Made by a program: the position numbers and the translations under genes. Shown in pieces: positions 14,337-20,220 of a DNA stretch of 22,323 nt. The number at the start of each line of letters is the position of its first letter. Positions within the stretch are counted from its first letter, which is position 1. Origin of the DNA: a virus; IMG/VR virus record IMGVR_UViG_3300034418_009039, positions 1-22,323 of that record; one strand, written 5' to 3'. A model generated the notes under the pieces. That model saw only the letters and a program-made list of their open reading frames with translations. It ran no database searches and was not told where the DNA came from.

Positions 14337-14741
14337 ATGTCTGCTCTGACAAGGCGAGAAGCCCGTCAGCAATGGCGGGACAGCATCAAACAAGCTTGGA
14401 ACAACCGTTGCGCTTACTGCGGTCAACCTCCGATTGACGACGAAAGCCTGACGGAACTTACAATGGATCATGTGCGGCCAAAGAGTCGCGGAGGCGAAGA
14501 CAGGACCACGAACGTGATCCCCGCCTGCGCCTCTTGTAACTCCGCTAAATCTTCGATCGAATGGGTCGCATGGTTTCGCATGCAACCCTTCTACACTATT
14601 GAAGCCGAGTGGCGTATTCGCCAATGGCTAAGTGGTGACACCAGAGACTTCGGTGCCAGCGACGAAGAGGACAGCAAAAAGGTAGATGACTACCTTAACC
14701 AGATTATGGCTTGCGACTGGCCTGTTGGTAGGGCAGCGTAA
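14337..14741 (+). CDS. HNH endonuclease (likely homing-type)
   Basis: Taking the ATG at 14337 gives 134 residues. The HNH/zinc core is clear: CAYC at 25-28, MDHVRPKSRGGEDRTTNVIP at 43-62 with the catalytic-type Asp44-His45 and Asn59, and CASCNSAK at 64-71. The two CxxC pairs would hold a structural zinc. A tryptophan-rich C-terminus follows (WVAWFRMQP, EWRIRQWL). Upstream starts at 14277 (ATG) and 14256 (TTG) exist but add an unlikely N-terminus. The gene is on the strand opposite to the surrounding late genes, and its last 38 bases overlap the 3' end of the chaperone T frame. This is typical of a free-standing homing endonuclease that cuts unoccupied sites in related phages and spreads by repair. 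Confidence 0.85.
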   Translation: MSALTRREARQQWRDSIKQAWNNRCAYCGQPPIDDESLTELTMDHVRPKSRGGEDRTTNVIPACASCNSAKSSIEWVAWFRMQPFYTIEAEWRIRQWLSGDTRDFGASDEEDSKKVDDYLNQIMACDWPVGRAA

Positions 14742-15342
14742 CCCCTTCGACTGCTACTGCCTTGGTCGGGATTTCAGGAACTTCAAGGAGGAACATTTCC
14801 CCTTTGAGGTTCCTGAATTCTCGTGTCTGGAGGCTCGCGCTTTCTAGTGCAACCAGCATCCCGCCTAGCCCACCGGCTGCCGGCATCGGATGCAGCAGAA
14901 TTGCATCTTCGCTAACGAGAATCGGGTCCTCTGGCACATACCCTGGGTCAGAGCCTGACGCAAGATCTTTGTAGCAGAACAGTGCCCAGGAAGGAAAGAC
15001 TCCCTGTTTAATGGCTACCATTGCCGCTGATCCGTAGGCGTGATCAGGTAGATTGATGTCCTCTCGCGGAACGTAGTAAGCGTAGTCTGCAGGCATGAAT
15101 GGCTTCCGCTGTTTCTTCGGGTCCCTGTTCTGGTTTGCTATAACGGAAGTTTGCAGTGCGATTGGCCTTTCGTAAGCATTCAGCTCACTAATAAAAAGCT
15201 TAGAGATCTTCTGGATTGCAATAACTACATACGAGTACGGAAGATCCCCGTAGTTGCCCATAGAGAACTCTGGGTCGCCAGGGAAGAACCGTTTGAGTTG
15301 CCAGTAGTACTCCTCAAACGGATACTCCATTCCCTGGCTCAA
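14704..15342 (-). CDS. Tail assembly chaperone T domain (made as G-T fusion by -1 frameshift)
   Basis: This frame covers 212 codons from a TTG that overlaps the TGA of the G gene. Its start region YYWQLKRFFPGDPEFSMGNYGDLPYSYVV has the PGDP and GD-P pattern seen in the T part of siphovirus tail chaperones. Slipping back one base at G GGA AAG (15345-15351) joins it to G without any stop, giving a protein of about 390 residues. G and G-T bind the tape measure and recruit tail tube subunits, and are absent from the finished tail. The last 38 bases overlap the convergent HNH gene. Independent translation from TTG, or from ATG at 15330, is less likely because no Shine-Dalgarno is visible. Confidence 0.75.
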   Translation of the reverse strand: MSQGMEYPFEEYYWQLKRFFPGDPEFSMGNYGDLPYSYVVIAIQKISKLFISELNAYERPIALQTSVIANQNRDPKKQRKPFMPADYAYYVPREDINLPDHAYGSAAMVAIKQGVFPSWALFCYKDLASGSDPGYVPEDPILVSEDAILLHPMPAAGGLGGMLVALESASLQTREFRNLKGEMFLLEVPEIPTKAVAVEGVTLPYQQASRKP

Positions 15343-15875
15343 GCCTTTCCCGATCCCTCCTGGGGTGTAACAGAAGGCTCTTTTTTAGCCTCCCTGAGCA
15401 GTTCGTCGATATTGCGGGCCTCTTCGTCCTGATACAGGTTATGCAGACCCTCAAGGATGTCAGGATGCAGCTCCAGAGTGTCCTCTACGCCCCAGGAAGG
15501 GTCGTGCCGCTGGGTGAGCAGGCAGGTAGCCTCAACGATCTTCAAACGCTCCGTGTAGGCCGTCATAGCAATGCCCTGGCTTGTCAGCTCATCTTGATAC
15601 CTGCTGAGGTACTCGTTGCGATCCTCGTCGCCGCTACCGATGTCGTCAAACACGGCTGTAGGGGTCTTGCCTTCAAGTTTCGCGATCCGGGCCACCGTGG
15701 CAACAAGTTGTTTGGGTCCTTCCTGTCCTCTCATCGCCTCCTGAACAAAAGTCTTTTCGGCAACGCTCAAAAAGCCCTTGCGTTCGATTTCAAATCGCCC
15801 GGACTCCTCCGAGCCAACCATTGTCATAACGGAAGCCAGACGAGGCTGCACCACGAAAGGAAGAGGCTTGGCCAT
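15339..15875 (-). CDS. Tail assembly chaperone G
   Basis: This 178-residue, mostly helical, acidic protein contains FEIERKGFLSVAEKTFVQEA near 27-47, a middle with RLKIVEATCLLTQRHDPSWG near 109-128 and DTLELHPDILEGLHNLYQDE after that. The DPSW-DTLEL-P-L segment is like those in short tail assembly chaperones of siphoviruses. The C-terminus is a charged linker (LLREAKKEPSVTPQEGSGKA) carrying the slippery codons. Placement before the tail terminator and tube genes, rather than directly before the tape measure, is unusual. Start ATG at 15873-15875 without Shine-Dalgarno; a motif-like TAGGTATGATA lies 22 nt ahead. Confidence 0.75.
   Translation of the reverse strand: MAKPLPFVVQPRLASVMTMVGSEESGRFEIERKGFLSVAEKTFVQEAMRGQEGPKQLVATVARIAKLEGKTPTAVFDDIGSGDEDRNEYLSRYQDELTSQGIAMTAYTERLKIVEATCLLTQRHDPSWGVEDTLELHPDILEGLHNLYQDEEARNIDELLREAKKEPSVTPQEGSGKA
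15345..15351 (-). promoter_or_regulatory. Slippery heptamer GGGAAAG for -1 ribosomal frameshift
   Basis: On the minus strand, in the G frame, TCG GGA AAG GCT TGA contains G GGA AAG in the correct X XXY YYZ phase, one codon before the G stop. This is the same heptamer as the classic lambda G-T frameshift site. After slippage the frame reads GGC TTG AGC CAG into T. Confidence 0.8.
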
Positions 15876-15896
15876 ACATGCTTAATTTAGCTGGTA

Positions 15897-15907
15897 TATC
15901 ATACCTA
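15897..15907 (-). promoter_or_regulatory. Degenerate late motif TAGGTATGATA
   Basis: The minus strand reads TGATAGGTATGATATACC, 22 nt ahead of the G start. It overlaps the TGA of the preceding gene, as at 1011 and 2164. G replaces C in the CTA part, so it is a weak copy. GGTAT and ATACC also form a small dyad. Confidence 0.3.
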
Positions 15908-16447
15908 TCAGCCAAATTGCTCCTTCCAGGCCTCGGAGATCGCCGCGTTCATAACGGAATCCACTTCAAACTTCTCATATCCGTTTTCCCCTACCATCAC
16001 GCTGCGAATCCAGGGCCTTCCCGGAACATATACAGCAGTTCTGCCTTCTTTACCGTAAGGGGTAATGTAGCCCCCTTCGTGGACCAGTCTGGCATAAGGG
16101 GCGGTGTACCGGACCTCCATAGTGGTCTTCGTAACGAGGTACTTGGCGACTACCTTGCCGCTTTTCTGCAGCTTGCCGGTATCAATGATGTCACGGGACC
16201 TGCCAGCAGTCGATCCGTTCTTCCTGAGGGTGGTGCGGGGCCAGTTCCAGTTGGTCGACCGCATAGCGTTGTCGAGGGCCTGCTTTAGGCTGGTTTCAAT
16301 GCGGGCGCCACCCTTCTGAATCCCCCTAGTGAGGGCTCTCTTCATCGCCTTGATCTGTTTATCCGTTTTGTCTTCCGTACTAAGGGTTGGGGTCGGCATC
16401 GTGATCTTGAATTCCCACTTCTGGTCCTTCAGTGATGGTTGCGCCAT
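15908..16447 (-). CDS. Neck / head-tail joining protein, HK97 gp10-like
   Basis: This 179-residue basic protein has a long N-terminal helix (KQIKAMKRALTRGIQKGGAR) and then TGKLQKSGKV, VRYTAPYARLVHEGGYITPY and PGRPWI. The order Asp-Thr-Gly-x-Leu-x-x-Ser, tyrosine/His-Glu-Gly and PGRPWI is characteristic of the HK97 gp10 family of neck or minor tail proteins. These join the completed head to the tail. The start has a good GAGGA ribosome binding site that overlaps the preceding stop, so translation is coupled to the upstream gene. Confidence 0.75.
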   Translation of the reverse strand: MAQPSLKDQKWEFKITMPTPTLSTEDKTDKQIKAMKRALTRGIQKGGARIETSLKQALDNAMRSTNWNWPRTTLRKNGSTAGRSRDIIDTGKLQKSGKVVAKYLVTKTTMEVRYTAPYARLVHEGGYITPYGKEGRTAVYVPGRPWIRSVMVGENGYEKFEVDSVMNAAISEAWKEQFG

Positions 16448-16449
16448 GA

Positions 16450-16956
16450 TCAGTTCCTCAGTTCAGCGCCGGTAATCTGCAGTTGGACACCTCCAAGTTC
16501 CCTGTAGAGGATCTCGTCGATTCCCTGGCCGCCATAGACGCCTGTAGCCCTCTCTACGGTGCCTACCATCGGCTTTTCGTCTCCGAAGTAGAACTCGACC
16601 TCCGCGCCCGCATAGAGCCACTCAGGCTGGGCTGTGACCTCGGTCCAAGCAAGCAGTGATTCGTCTCCGGTGAGCGGATCATAGTTAGAAGCCACCGGGG
16701 CGTACCTCAAGGCGTATCCACGGTAATAGAAGCTGTCACCGGAGGCGCCAGGCATCATCCGCCCGTCCAATTGAGAGTCCAGGGGGATCTTTTTAGAGCC
16801 AGAGGAGACATTGTTATATTGCGCACGGGACATGAAGCACAGGGTCAGGTACTTCTGGCCCTCGGGCGCAACAAAGCGGCCGTTGACGACGCTCGGAGCA
16901 CCTTCGACAGCCGCTAAAACACGAGCATTTGCGTAGGGAAGTAGAGGAGACGCCAT
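16450..16956 (-). CDS. Probable head-completion / connector protein, 168 residues
   Basis: A soluble beta-type protein with LLPYANARVLAAVEGAPSVV at the start and FYYRGYALRYAPVASNYDPL, QPEWLYAGAEVEFYFGDEKP and QGIDEILYRELGGVQLQITG further on. The small-barrel character and the position between an adaptor-like gene and the gp10-like gene suggest a head-closure (stopper) role. No definite family was recognised. Start ATG at 16954-16956, 23 nt after TGGAACACTA, with a weak GCGAG site. The TGA is two bases before the next ATG. Confidence 0.6.
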   Translation of the reverse strand: MASPLLPYANARVLAAVEGAPSVVNGRFVAPEGQKYLTLCFMSRAQYNNVSSGSKKIPLDSQLDGRMMPGASGDSFYYRGYALRYAPVASNYDPLTGDESLLAWTEVTAQPEWLYAGAEVEFYFGDEKPMVGTVERATGVYGGQGIDEILYRELGGVQLQITGAELRN

Positions 16957-16978
16957 TTACTCGCTCTTGGGGTCTCCT

Positions 16979-16988
16979 TAGTGTTCCA
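16979..16988 (-). promoter_or_regulatory. Late-promoter-like motif TGGAACACTA
   Basis: The minus strand reads CGTGGAACACTAAGGAGACC, 23 nt ahead of the ATG at 16956. A small GC-rich hairpin (GCCC, GTA, GGGC) lies just after the stop of the upstream gene near 17020-17030. Confidence 0.55.
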
Positions 16989-17031
16989 CGCCCCCAGCTT
17001 CCCCTCCGGGGTCGCTCTTCGCCCTACGGGC

Positions 17032-17214
17032 TCAGTTCAACTTCAAGCCTTTGCAGCGTGCGCAAGACGAAATCTCGCCCTTAAGGTGTTTGGCATAGTT
17101 GCTATTCATCTTACGAAATGCCCCGCAGCCATTGCACCAGACGTCTACCAGCTCCATTTTATTAAAATCAGCTAGCGCGTCACCTAGGGGGCCATCAATT
17201 TCGGGATGATTCAT
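17032..17214 (-). CDS. Small zinc-ribbon-like protein, 60 residues
   Basis: The protein has two cysteine pairs, CNGC at about 27-30 and CARC at about 51-54, separated by a basic stretch (FRKMNSNYAKHLKGEISS). Two CxxC knuckles in 60 residues suggest one structural zinc. The N-terminus is acidic. The start ATG at 17212-17214 has no strong Shine-Dalgarno, but a TGGTATACTGG motif is 22 nt upstream. It lies inside the connector cluster and may be a small regulator or assembly factor. The function is unknown. Confidence 0.6.
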   Translation of the reverse strand: MNHPEIDGPLGDALADFNKMELVDVWCNGCGAFRKMNSNYAKHLKGEISSCARCKGLKLN

Positions 17215-17235
17215 GGGTTTTTCCCAACCTTCGTA

Positions 17236-17247
17236 CCAGTATACCAG
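17236..17247 (-). promoter_or_regulatory. Late-promoter-like motif CTGGTATACTGG
   Basis: The minus strand reads CTGGTATACTGG, 22 nt ahead of the ATG at 17214 and directly after the stop of the 134-residue gene. TGG TATACT is the best match in the set to a bacterial extended -10. Confidence 0.55.
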
Positions 17248-17248
17248 A

Positions 17249-17653
17249 TCAGGAGCGGATCAGTGGTGTTCCGTAGGCAGAATCACCTACAAAGCTGCCC
17301 ATGCAGCTGCAGAATGCGAAATAATTCTTGATTTCAGCTTGAGCGCGTACCATTTCTTGCTGAGGGCCGCTGGCTTGGCCTACTCCGTTAGGGGACCACT
17401 CAAGAATGTCCGCTCGAACAAGGGTTTTACCCTCTGTATCAGCTAGATTCGCGGTAGACTCGATAGCTTTTGCAGCCTCGTACTCATCAAGCAGCGCTCT
17501 GACCTTCAAAACAGCCTCAGGACTCATGTCCTCAAGCTGGTTACAGCAATTTTGAGTACACTGCAGCGTATACGACCCAAAAGGAAGCTTCAGGGCCTCA
17601 ATAATCCTGAGGTCATCTTGTGGTTCCCAGTTACCGCTTACGTCCAGGGCCAT
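17249..17653 (-). CDS. Probable head-tail adaptor protein, 134 residues
   Basis: A mostly helical acidic protein. It opens with EPQDDLRIIEALKLPFGSYT, has four cysteines (QCTQNCCN near 32-37 and FCSCM near 114-118) and the helical segment EAVLKVRALLDEYEAAKAIE, and ends in a Gly/Ser-rich tail. Helical adaptor proteins of this size commonly lie beside the head-closure and neck genes, as here. The assignment is from position and helix pattern only. Its ATG (17651-17653) is 25 nt after GGGAACACTA. A divergent HNH gene starts 35 bp away. Confidence 0.6.
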   Translation of the reverse strand: MALDVSGNWEPQDDLRIIEALKLPFGSYTLQCTQNCCNQLEDMSPEAVLKVRALLDEYEAAKAIESTANLADTEGKTLVRADILEWSPNGVGQASGPQQEMVRAQAEIKNYFAFCSCMGSFVGDSAYGTPLIRS

Positions 17654-17657
17654 GACC

Positions 17658-17667
17658 TGCTATACTA
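17658..17667 (+). promoter_or_regulatory. Promoter-like TGCTATACTA for the rightward HNH gene
   Basis: The plus strand reads TGCTATACTA, an extended -10 (TG, C, TATACT), 20 nt ahead of the ATG at 17688. It is the plus-strand counterpart of the late motif and matches the core of the repeat cluster at 20221-20810. Confidence 0.5.
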
Positions 17668-17677
17668 AAAGCTGAAT

Positions 17678-17687
17678 TAGTGTTCCC
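17678..17687 (-). promoter_or_regulatory. Late-promoter-like motif GGGAACACTA
   Basis: The minus strand reads GGGAACACTAATTCAGCTTTT, 25 nt ahead of the ATG at 17653. The GCTTTT tail is shared with the copies at 2164 and 3259. It overlaps the leader of the divergent HNH gene. Confidence 0.55.
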
Positions 17688-18170
17688 ATGAGAGCCCGCC
17701 ATTACCCATTCGAGCTTTTTGATGAGTACCTTGAGTACGACGAGACCAGCTCGACCCTGCTGAGGTGGAAGAAAAACCCTGGCACAAGACAGCAGAAGGG
17801 CCTAGAAGCGGGCGGAAAGGGTCGTGACATGTACTGGCGCCTACAACTCAAGGGCAAGGCCTGGAAGGTCCATAGAGTGATCTATGTGCTGACGCATGGT
17901 AGCGTCGATCGGGACCTTCACGTCGATCACGCCGACAGAAACAAGGACAATAACCATCCAAGCAATTTGATCGCCAAAACCTGCTCGGAAAACTGCCGCA
18001 ACAAAGTATCTGGCCGCGGCAAGTATGCTAGACGACGCAACAACAGGTGGGAAGGGCACTTCACGATGCCGAGAAGCCGCAAGTACGTCCATGTCGGAAC
18101 GTATGACACCGAACTGGAGGCTCGTCTGGCCGCCGTAGCAAGGCGCCTGGAACTGTATTGGGCCATATAG
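17688..18170 (+). CDS. HNH homing endonuclease with AP2-like C-terminus
   Basis: This 160-residue protein has an N-terminal beta region (LRWKKNPGTRQQKG), then VHRVIYVLTHG at 61-71, HVDHADRNKDNNHPSNL at 78-94 and the Asn-rich ENCRN at 101-105. Asp80-His81 and Asn93 form the HNH core. The C-terminal part RWEGHFTMPRSRKYVHVGTY, followed by a helix with EARLAAVARRLELY, matches the AP2-type DNA-binding domain often fused to phage HNH enzymes. Such genes are mobile: they cut a recipient genome near their own locus and are copied in by repair. The gene lies opposite to the late genes, 35 bp from the start of the adaptor gene. No Shine-Dalgarno is visible. Confidence 0.9.
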   Translation: MRARHYPFELFDEYLEYDETSSTLLRWKKNPGTRQQKGLEAGGKGRDMYWRLQLKGKAWKVHRVIYVLTHGSVDRDLHVDHADRNKDNNHPSNLIAKTCSENCRNKVSGRGKYARRRNNRWEGHFTMPRSRKYVHVGTYDTELEARLAAVARRLELYWAI

Positions 18171-18175
18171 CCCGA

Positions 18176-18202
18176 TTGGCAACCTTGACTGGCCAGTATA
18201 AT
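18176..18202 (+). promoter_or_regulatory. Sigma70-like promoter with perfect -10
   Basis: TATAAT stands at 18197-18202, with TTGGCA at 18176-18181 and a short 15-bp spacer. Transcription would start only a few bases before the GTG at 18211, giving a nearly leaderless mRNA. The segment TATAATGGATACA resembles TATATTGGATACA at 22301-22313. Confidence 0.5.
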
Positions 18203-18210
18203 GGATACAA

Positions 18211-18414
18211 GTGAGCAAAGCCACCAGTAAAGTGATCCTAAAGTATTCCCTGGCACTGATGCTCGCTGTACGCTGTCAAAACAAACAGGCCTGCCTACAG
18301 CTAATGGCAAACCTGTACCATCACATGGAAGAAGCGCAGCTCAAGACAATGACACTGCGCCTCATATACCTCTTAACGCCCCAGGAACGGGATTGGCTTA
18401 AAGGACTAGCTTAG
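18211..18414 (+). CDS. Small helical protein, 67 residues
   Basis: The family is not recognised. The protein is helical, with a basic start (MSKATSKVILKYSLALML), a middle reading LQLMANLYHHMEEAQLKTMT and the C-terminal LTPQERDWLKGLA. The start is GTG at 18211, eight bases after a perfect TATAAT, so there is no room for a ribosome binding site. Its segment LQLMANLY resembles LQLIGELY in the early protein at 21699-21839. The gene follows the HNH gene on the same strand, and its last four bases overlap the convergent late gene. A chance open frame cannot be excluded, but the promoter and balanced composition favour a real gene. Confidence 0.5.
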   Translation: MSKATSKVILKYSLALMLAVRCQNKQACLQLMANLYHHMEEAQLKTMTLRLIYLLTPQERDWLKGLA

Positions 18415-18674
18415 CAGTCACCCCGAGGGTACAGGATACCCGTGGAGGGCCTTGTAGAGCCCCCTCCACCTCCGCTGTAGGTTAATTCGCCACTAGGAGG
18501 CGTGATCAAGGGCGCATTAACCAACGGATTCAAAACTGCATTTACCCCTCCGCCGGCATACCAGTTAGGGCCGTCTGTGCTGTAAAGAATAGCTACAGTA
18601 GAACGCCATTGGTCGGAGATATACTTGCCGGCAGAGATAGACCCTGGAGTAGCCCCAACGTTAGACCAAGCCAT
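18411..18674 (-). CDS. Small Gly-rich surface or fibre-tip protein, 87 residues
   Basis: The N-terminal half (VGATPGSISAGKYISDQWRS with VAILYSTDGPNWYAGGGVNA) looks like a small beta domain. The C-terminal half is Pro/Gly-rich (PPSGELTYSGGGGGS) and ends RGDC. It starts two bases after the stop of the 278-residue gene, so the two are coupled and probably act together as virion surface parts. The end RGDC is a coincidence-prone short motif and is not evidence for cell adhesion. The function is unknown. Confidence 0.65.
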   Translation of the reverse strand: MAWSNVGATPGSISAGKYISDQWRSTVAILYSTDGPNWYAGGGVNAVLNPLVNAPLITPPSGELTYSGGGGGSTRPSTGILYPRGDC

Positions 18675-18676
18675 GA

Positions 18677-19513
18677 TTAAGGAGTGTAACGAACAAGTGG
18701 GCCGTAAGTGGCCGTCGAAACAAGATTGGTACCATCCCCAAGCGTTAGATAATCCATCTGTGATATGGCTGATGGTGTATGGAAAAGGTCTTCGCTTGCT
18801 ACTGCAGATATTACTTGAGAAATCTCATTCGTTGGCAAAAAGGAAGTCACGGCATACGCGGCATAAGGGATCAAGGTATTAGAGGCCCCAGAACTCTCTA
18901 ATCCAGTCATGCGCATACGGTCTTTAGATGCGCCAGGAGTATTGATACTAAACCCAGTGTGACTGTTCCCATCATTCATCATCGCGGTCCATTCACCATA
19001 AGTATTCTTATAAATCGTCAGACTATCAGCATAAGTAGTACTGCTGTCTAATAGCCACCCAACACAAAAGAATTCTTCAGTGTCTACCGTACTATAGCCA
19101 ATAACAAAACTAGCACTGGATGTGATGGTATTCTTCCAGGAAATTGATGTATCGCTAGAAAGGCCATTGGTGGCAGTCACCGTACCGTAGCCACCATTGG
19201 AAGTATTATCCGTAAACTGATCGCCAGCATAAAAACGTAAGTTCGTAGCCGAATTACTATGCAGTGATACATACATCGATGCAGCCGTTGAGTTGAATGG
19301 TAACTCAACAACAAAACCACGATAATTGGCCGTCGTAGAATCAGCAGGACCCCTCTGCCTTACAACCTGCTTCCCAGTCTGGCTTGCATTCGCATTGATT
19401 GCCGTAATCCAAGTATCAAGCTCGCTGACAAGCTCAACACAAGCACTACCAGCAGTATTACTGTCCCAGCCCCATGTCGCACTCGTCCACGCTTGGTATC
19501 TAGCAGTAGCCAT
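18677..19513 (-). CDS. Structural protein of beta-sandwich type, 278 residues
   Basis: A Ser/Thr/Asn/Trp-rich protein with no signal peptide. It opens with MATARYQAWTSATWGWDS, has an N-terminal helix (CVELVSELDTWITAINANAS), and then strands such as YRGFVVELPFNSTAASMYVS and SASFVIGYSTVDTEEFFCVG. The composition resembles phage surface or carbohydrate-contact proteins. The ATG at 19511-19513 lies 25 nt after a TGGTATTCTA motif, and two A-tracts stand farther upstream (TAAAAAAGT twice, near 19560-19580), which may act as an UP element. It heads a two-gene unit with the 87-residue gene. The function is inferred only in general terms. Confidence 0.7.
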   Translation of the reverse strand: MATARYQAWTSATWGWDSNTAGSACVELVSELDTWITAINANASQTGKQVVRQRGPADSTTANYRGFVVELPFNSTAASMYVSLHSNSATNLRFYAGDQFTDNTSNGGYGTVTATNGLSSDTSISWKNTITSSASFVIGYSTVDTEEFFCVGWLLDSSTTYADSLTIYKNTYGEWTAMMNDGNSHTGFSINTPGASKDRMRMTGLESSGASNTLIPYAAYAVTSFLPTNEISQVISAVASEDLFHTPSAISQMDYLTLGDGTNLVSTATYGPLVRYTP

Positions 19514-19537
19514 CCTGGCACGAATGAATAATCAAGC

Positions 19538-19547
19538 TAGAATACCA
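19538..19547 (-). promoter_or_regulatory. Late-promoter-like motif TGGTATTCTA with upstream A-tracts
   Basis: The minus strand reads GTTGGTATTCTAGCTTGATT, 25 nt ahead of the ATG at 19513. Two A-tracts of six and seven bases, each within TAAAAAAGT-like words, lie about 10-30 bp upstream of it and could strengthen polymerase binding. Confidence 0.55.
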
Positions 19548-19609
19548 ACCCGTACCACTTTTTTTATTAGACTTTTTTAGCCCGCTTTCCGTTGGCAAGT
19601 TCTTAAATA

Positions 19610-19629
19610 GCCACCCACTTTATAGGTGG
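19610..19629 (-). terminator. Weak hairpin after the endonuclease VII-like gene
   Basis: On the minus strand CCACC, an 8-nt loop and GGGTGG directly follow the TGA, then CTATTTAAG. The stem is short and the T-tract poor, so termination would be partial. Confidence 0.3.
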
Positions 19630-20127
19630 TCAGTTGATGGGGTGGCGTTGGAGATAGTTAACAGCCCTGAGCAAACCATTGAGGTTATCCCCAAGCAGTC
19701 CCAGGCCACAATTACAGGAGCTACAAAGCATACCCCTAGGCTTACAGGTCTCGTGGTCATGGTCAATATGGAAAGTACCTTTGGGGGCAGCCTTCTCTTC
19801 AATTCCGCAGATCTCACAGCGGCCAGCGGCCCTATCTCTTAATGCCTCTAGCTCCTGCTTGCTTTTTAAGCCGTATTTGCAGTACCGGCAGTAATCGCGA
19901 CAGCACTCCTTAGAGCAGAATTTATACGCCCTAGAGCAGTTTTTATGATATCGCTGATGACTCTTTTGACACCAGCCGCAAATATTTGATGGGCTATCCT
20001 CCAACGCCTTCTGTCGCTGTCTTAGACGATACATCTTGCCTTCTACTACCTTGCGGCACTTCTCCGAGCAGTAAACGTGGTTTAGGCGCTTTGGCTCGAA
20101 CGGTGAATCACATAACTTGCAGAGCAT
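19630..20127 (-). CDS. Endonuclease VII-like (HNH/His-Me) nuclease with zinc knuckles
   Basis: From the ATG at 20125-20127 the protein has 165 residues. The C-terminal domain carries CEIC at 104-107, FHIDHDHETC at 119-128, RGMLCSSCNCGLG at 131-143 and GDNLNGLL after that, the recognised signature of T4 endonuclease VII-type recombination nucleases. Cys104, 107, 135 and 138 hold zinc, and the His-rich strand binds the catalytic metal. The first 85 residues are filled with CxxC-type knuckles (3-6, 20-24, 50-53, 71-75, 80-83). A GTG start at 20256 is possible but would run through repeat DNA. A GGTAAACTG motif 23 nt before the ATG supports the shorter form. Branched DNA resolution, or nicking as a mobile nuclease, are both possible. 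Confidence 0.85.
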   Translation of the reverse strand: MLCKLCDSPFEPKRLNHVYCSEKCRKVVEGKMYRLRQRQKALEDSPSNICGWCQKSHQRYHKNCSRAYKFCSKECCRDYCRYCKYGLKSKQELEALRDRAAGRCEICGIEEKAAPKGTFHIDHDHETCKPRGMLCSSCNCGLGLLGDNLNGLLRAVNYLQRHPIN

Positions 20128-20149
20128 AATCTCGCATGGGGGCTTCTTC

Positions 20150-20158
20150 CAGTTTACC
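20150..20158 (-). promoter_or_regulatory. Late-motif-like GGTAAACTG
   Basis: The minus strand reads TCGGTAAACTGGAAG, 23 nt ahead of the ATG at 20127. It fits GGNANACTR at the same distance as the other copies. Confidence 0.35.
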
Positions 20159-20220
20159 GACCAAAGGCATGGGGGGATCGTATAGGTTTCCTTGTGAGCA
20201 AGAGAGGAGGGGCTACCTGA

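Noticed and set aside
15380-15386. A AAAAAAG run in the G gene as frameshift site
   Set aside because: It is in the wrong phase for two-tRNA slippage (AAA AAA G instead of A AAA AAG), and the -1 frame has a TAA right at the run. G GGA AAG at 15345-15351 is in the correct phase.
18625-18882. An 85-codon rightward open frame
   Set aside because: It lies antisense to two coupled late genes, has no ribosome binding site, and its composition is not convincing.
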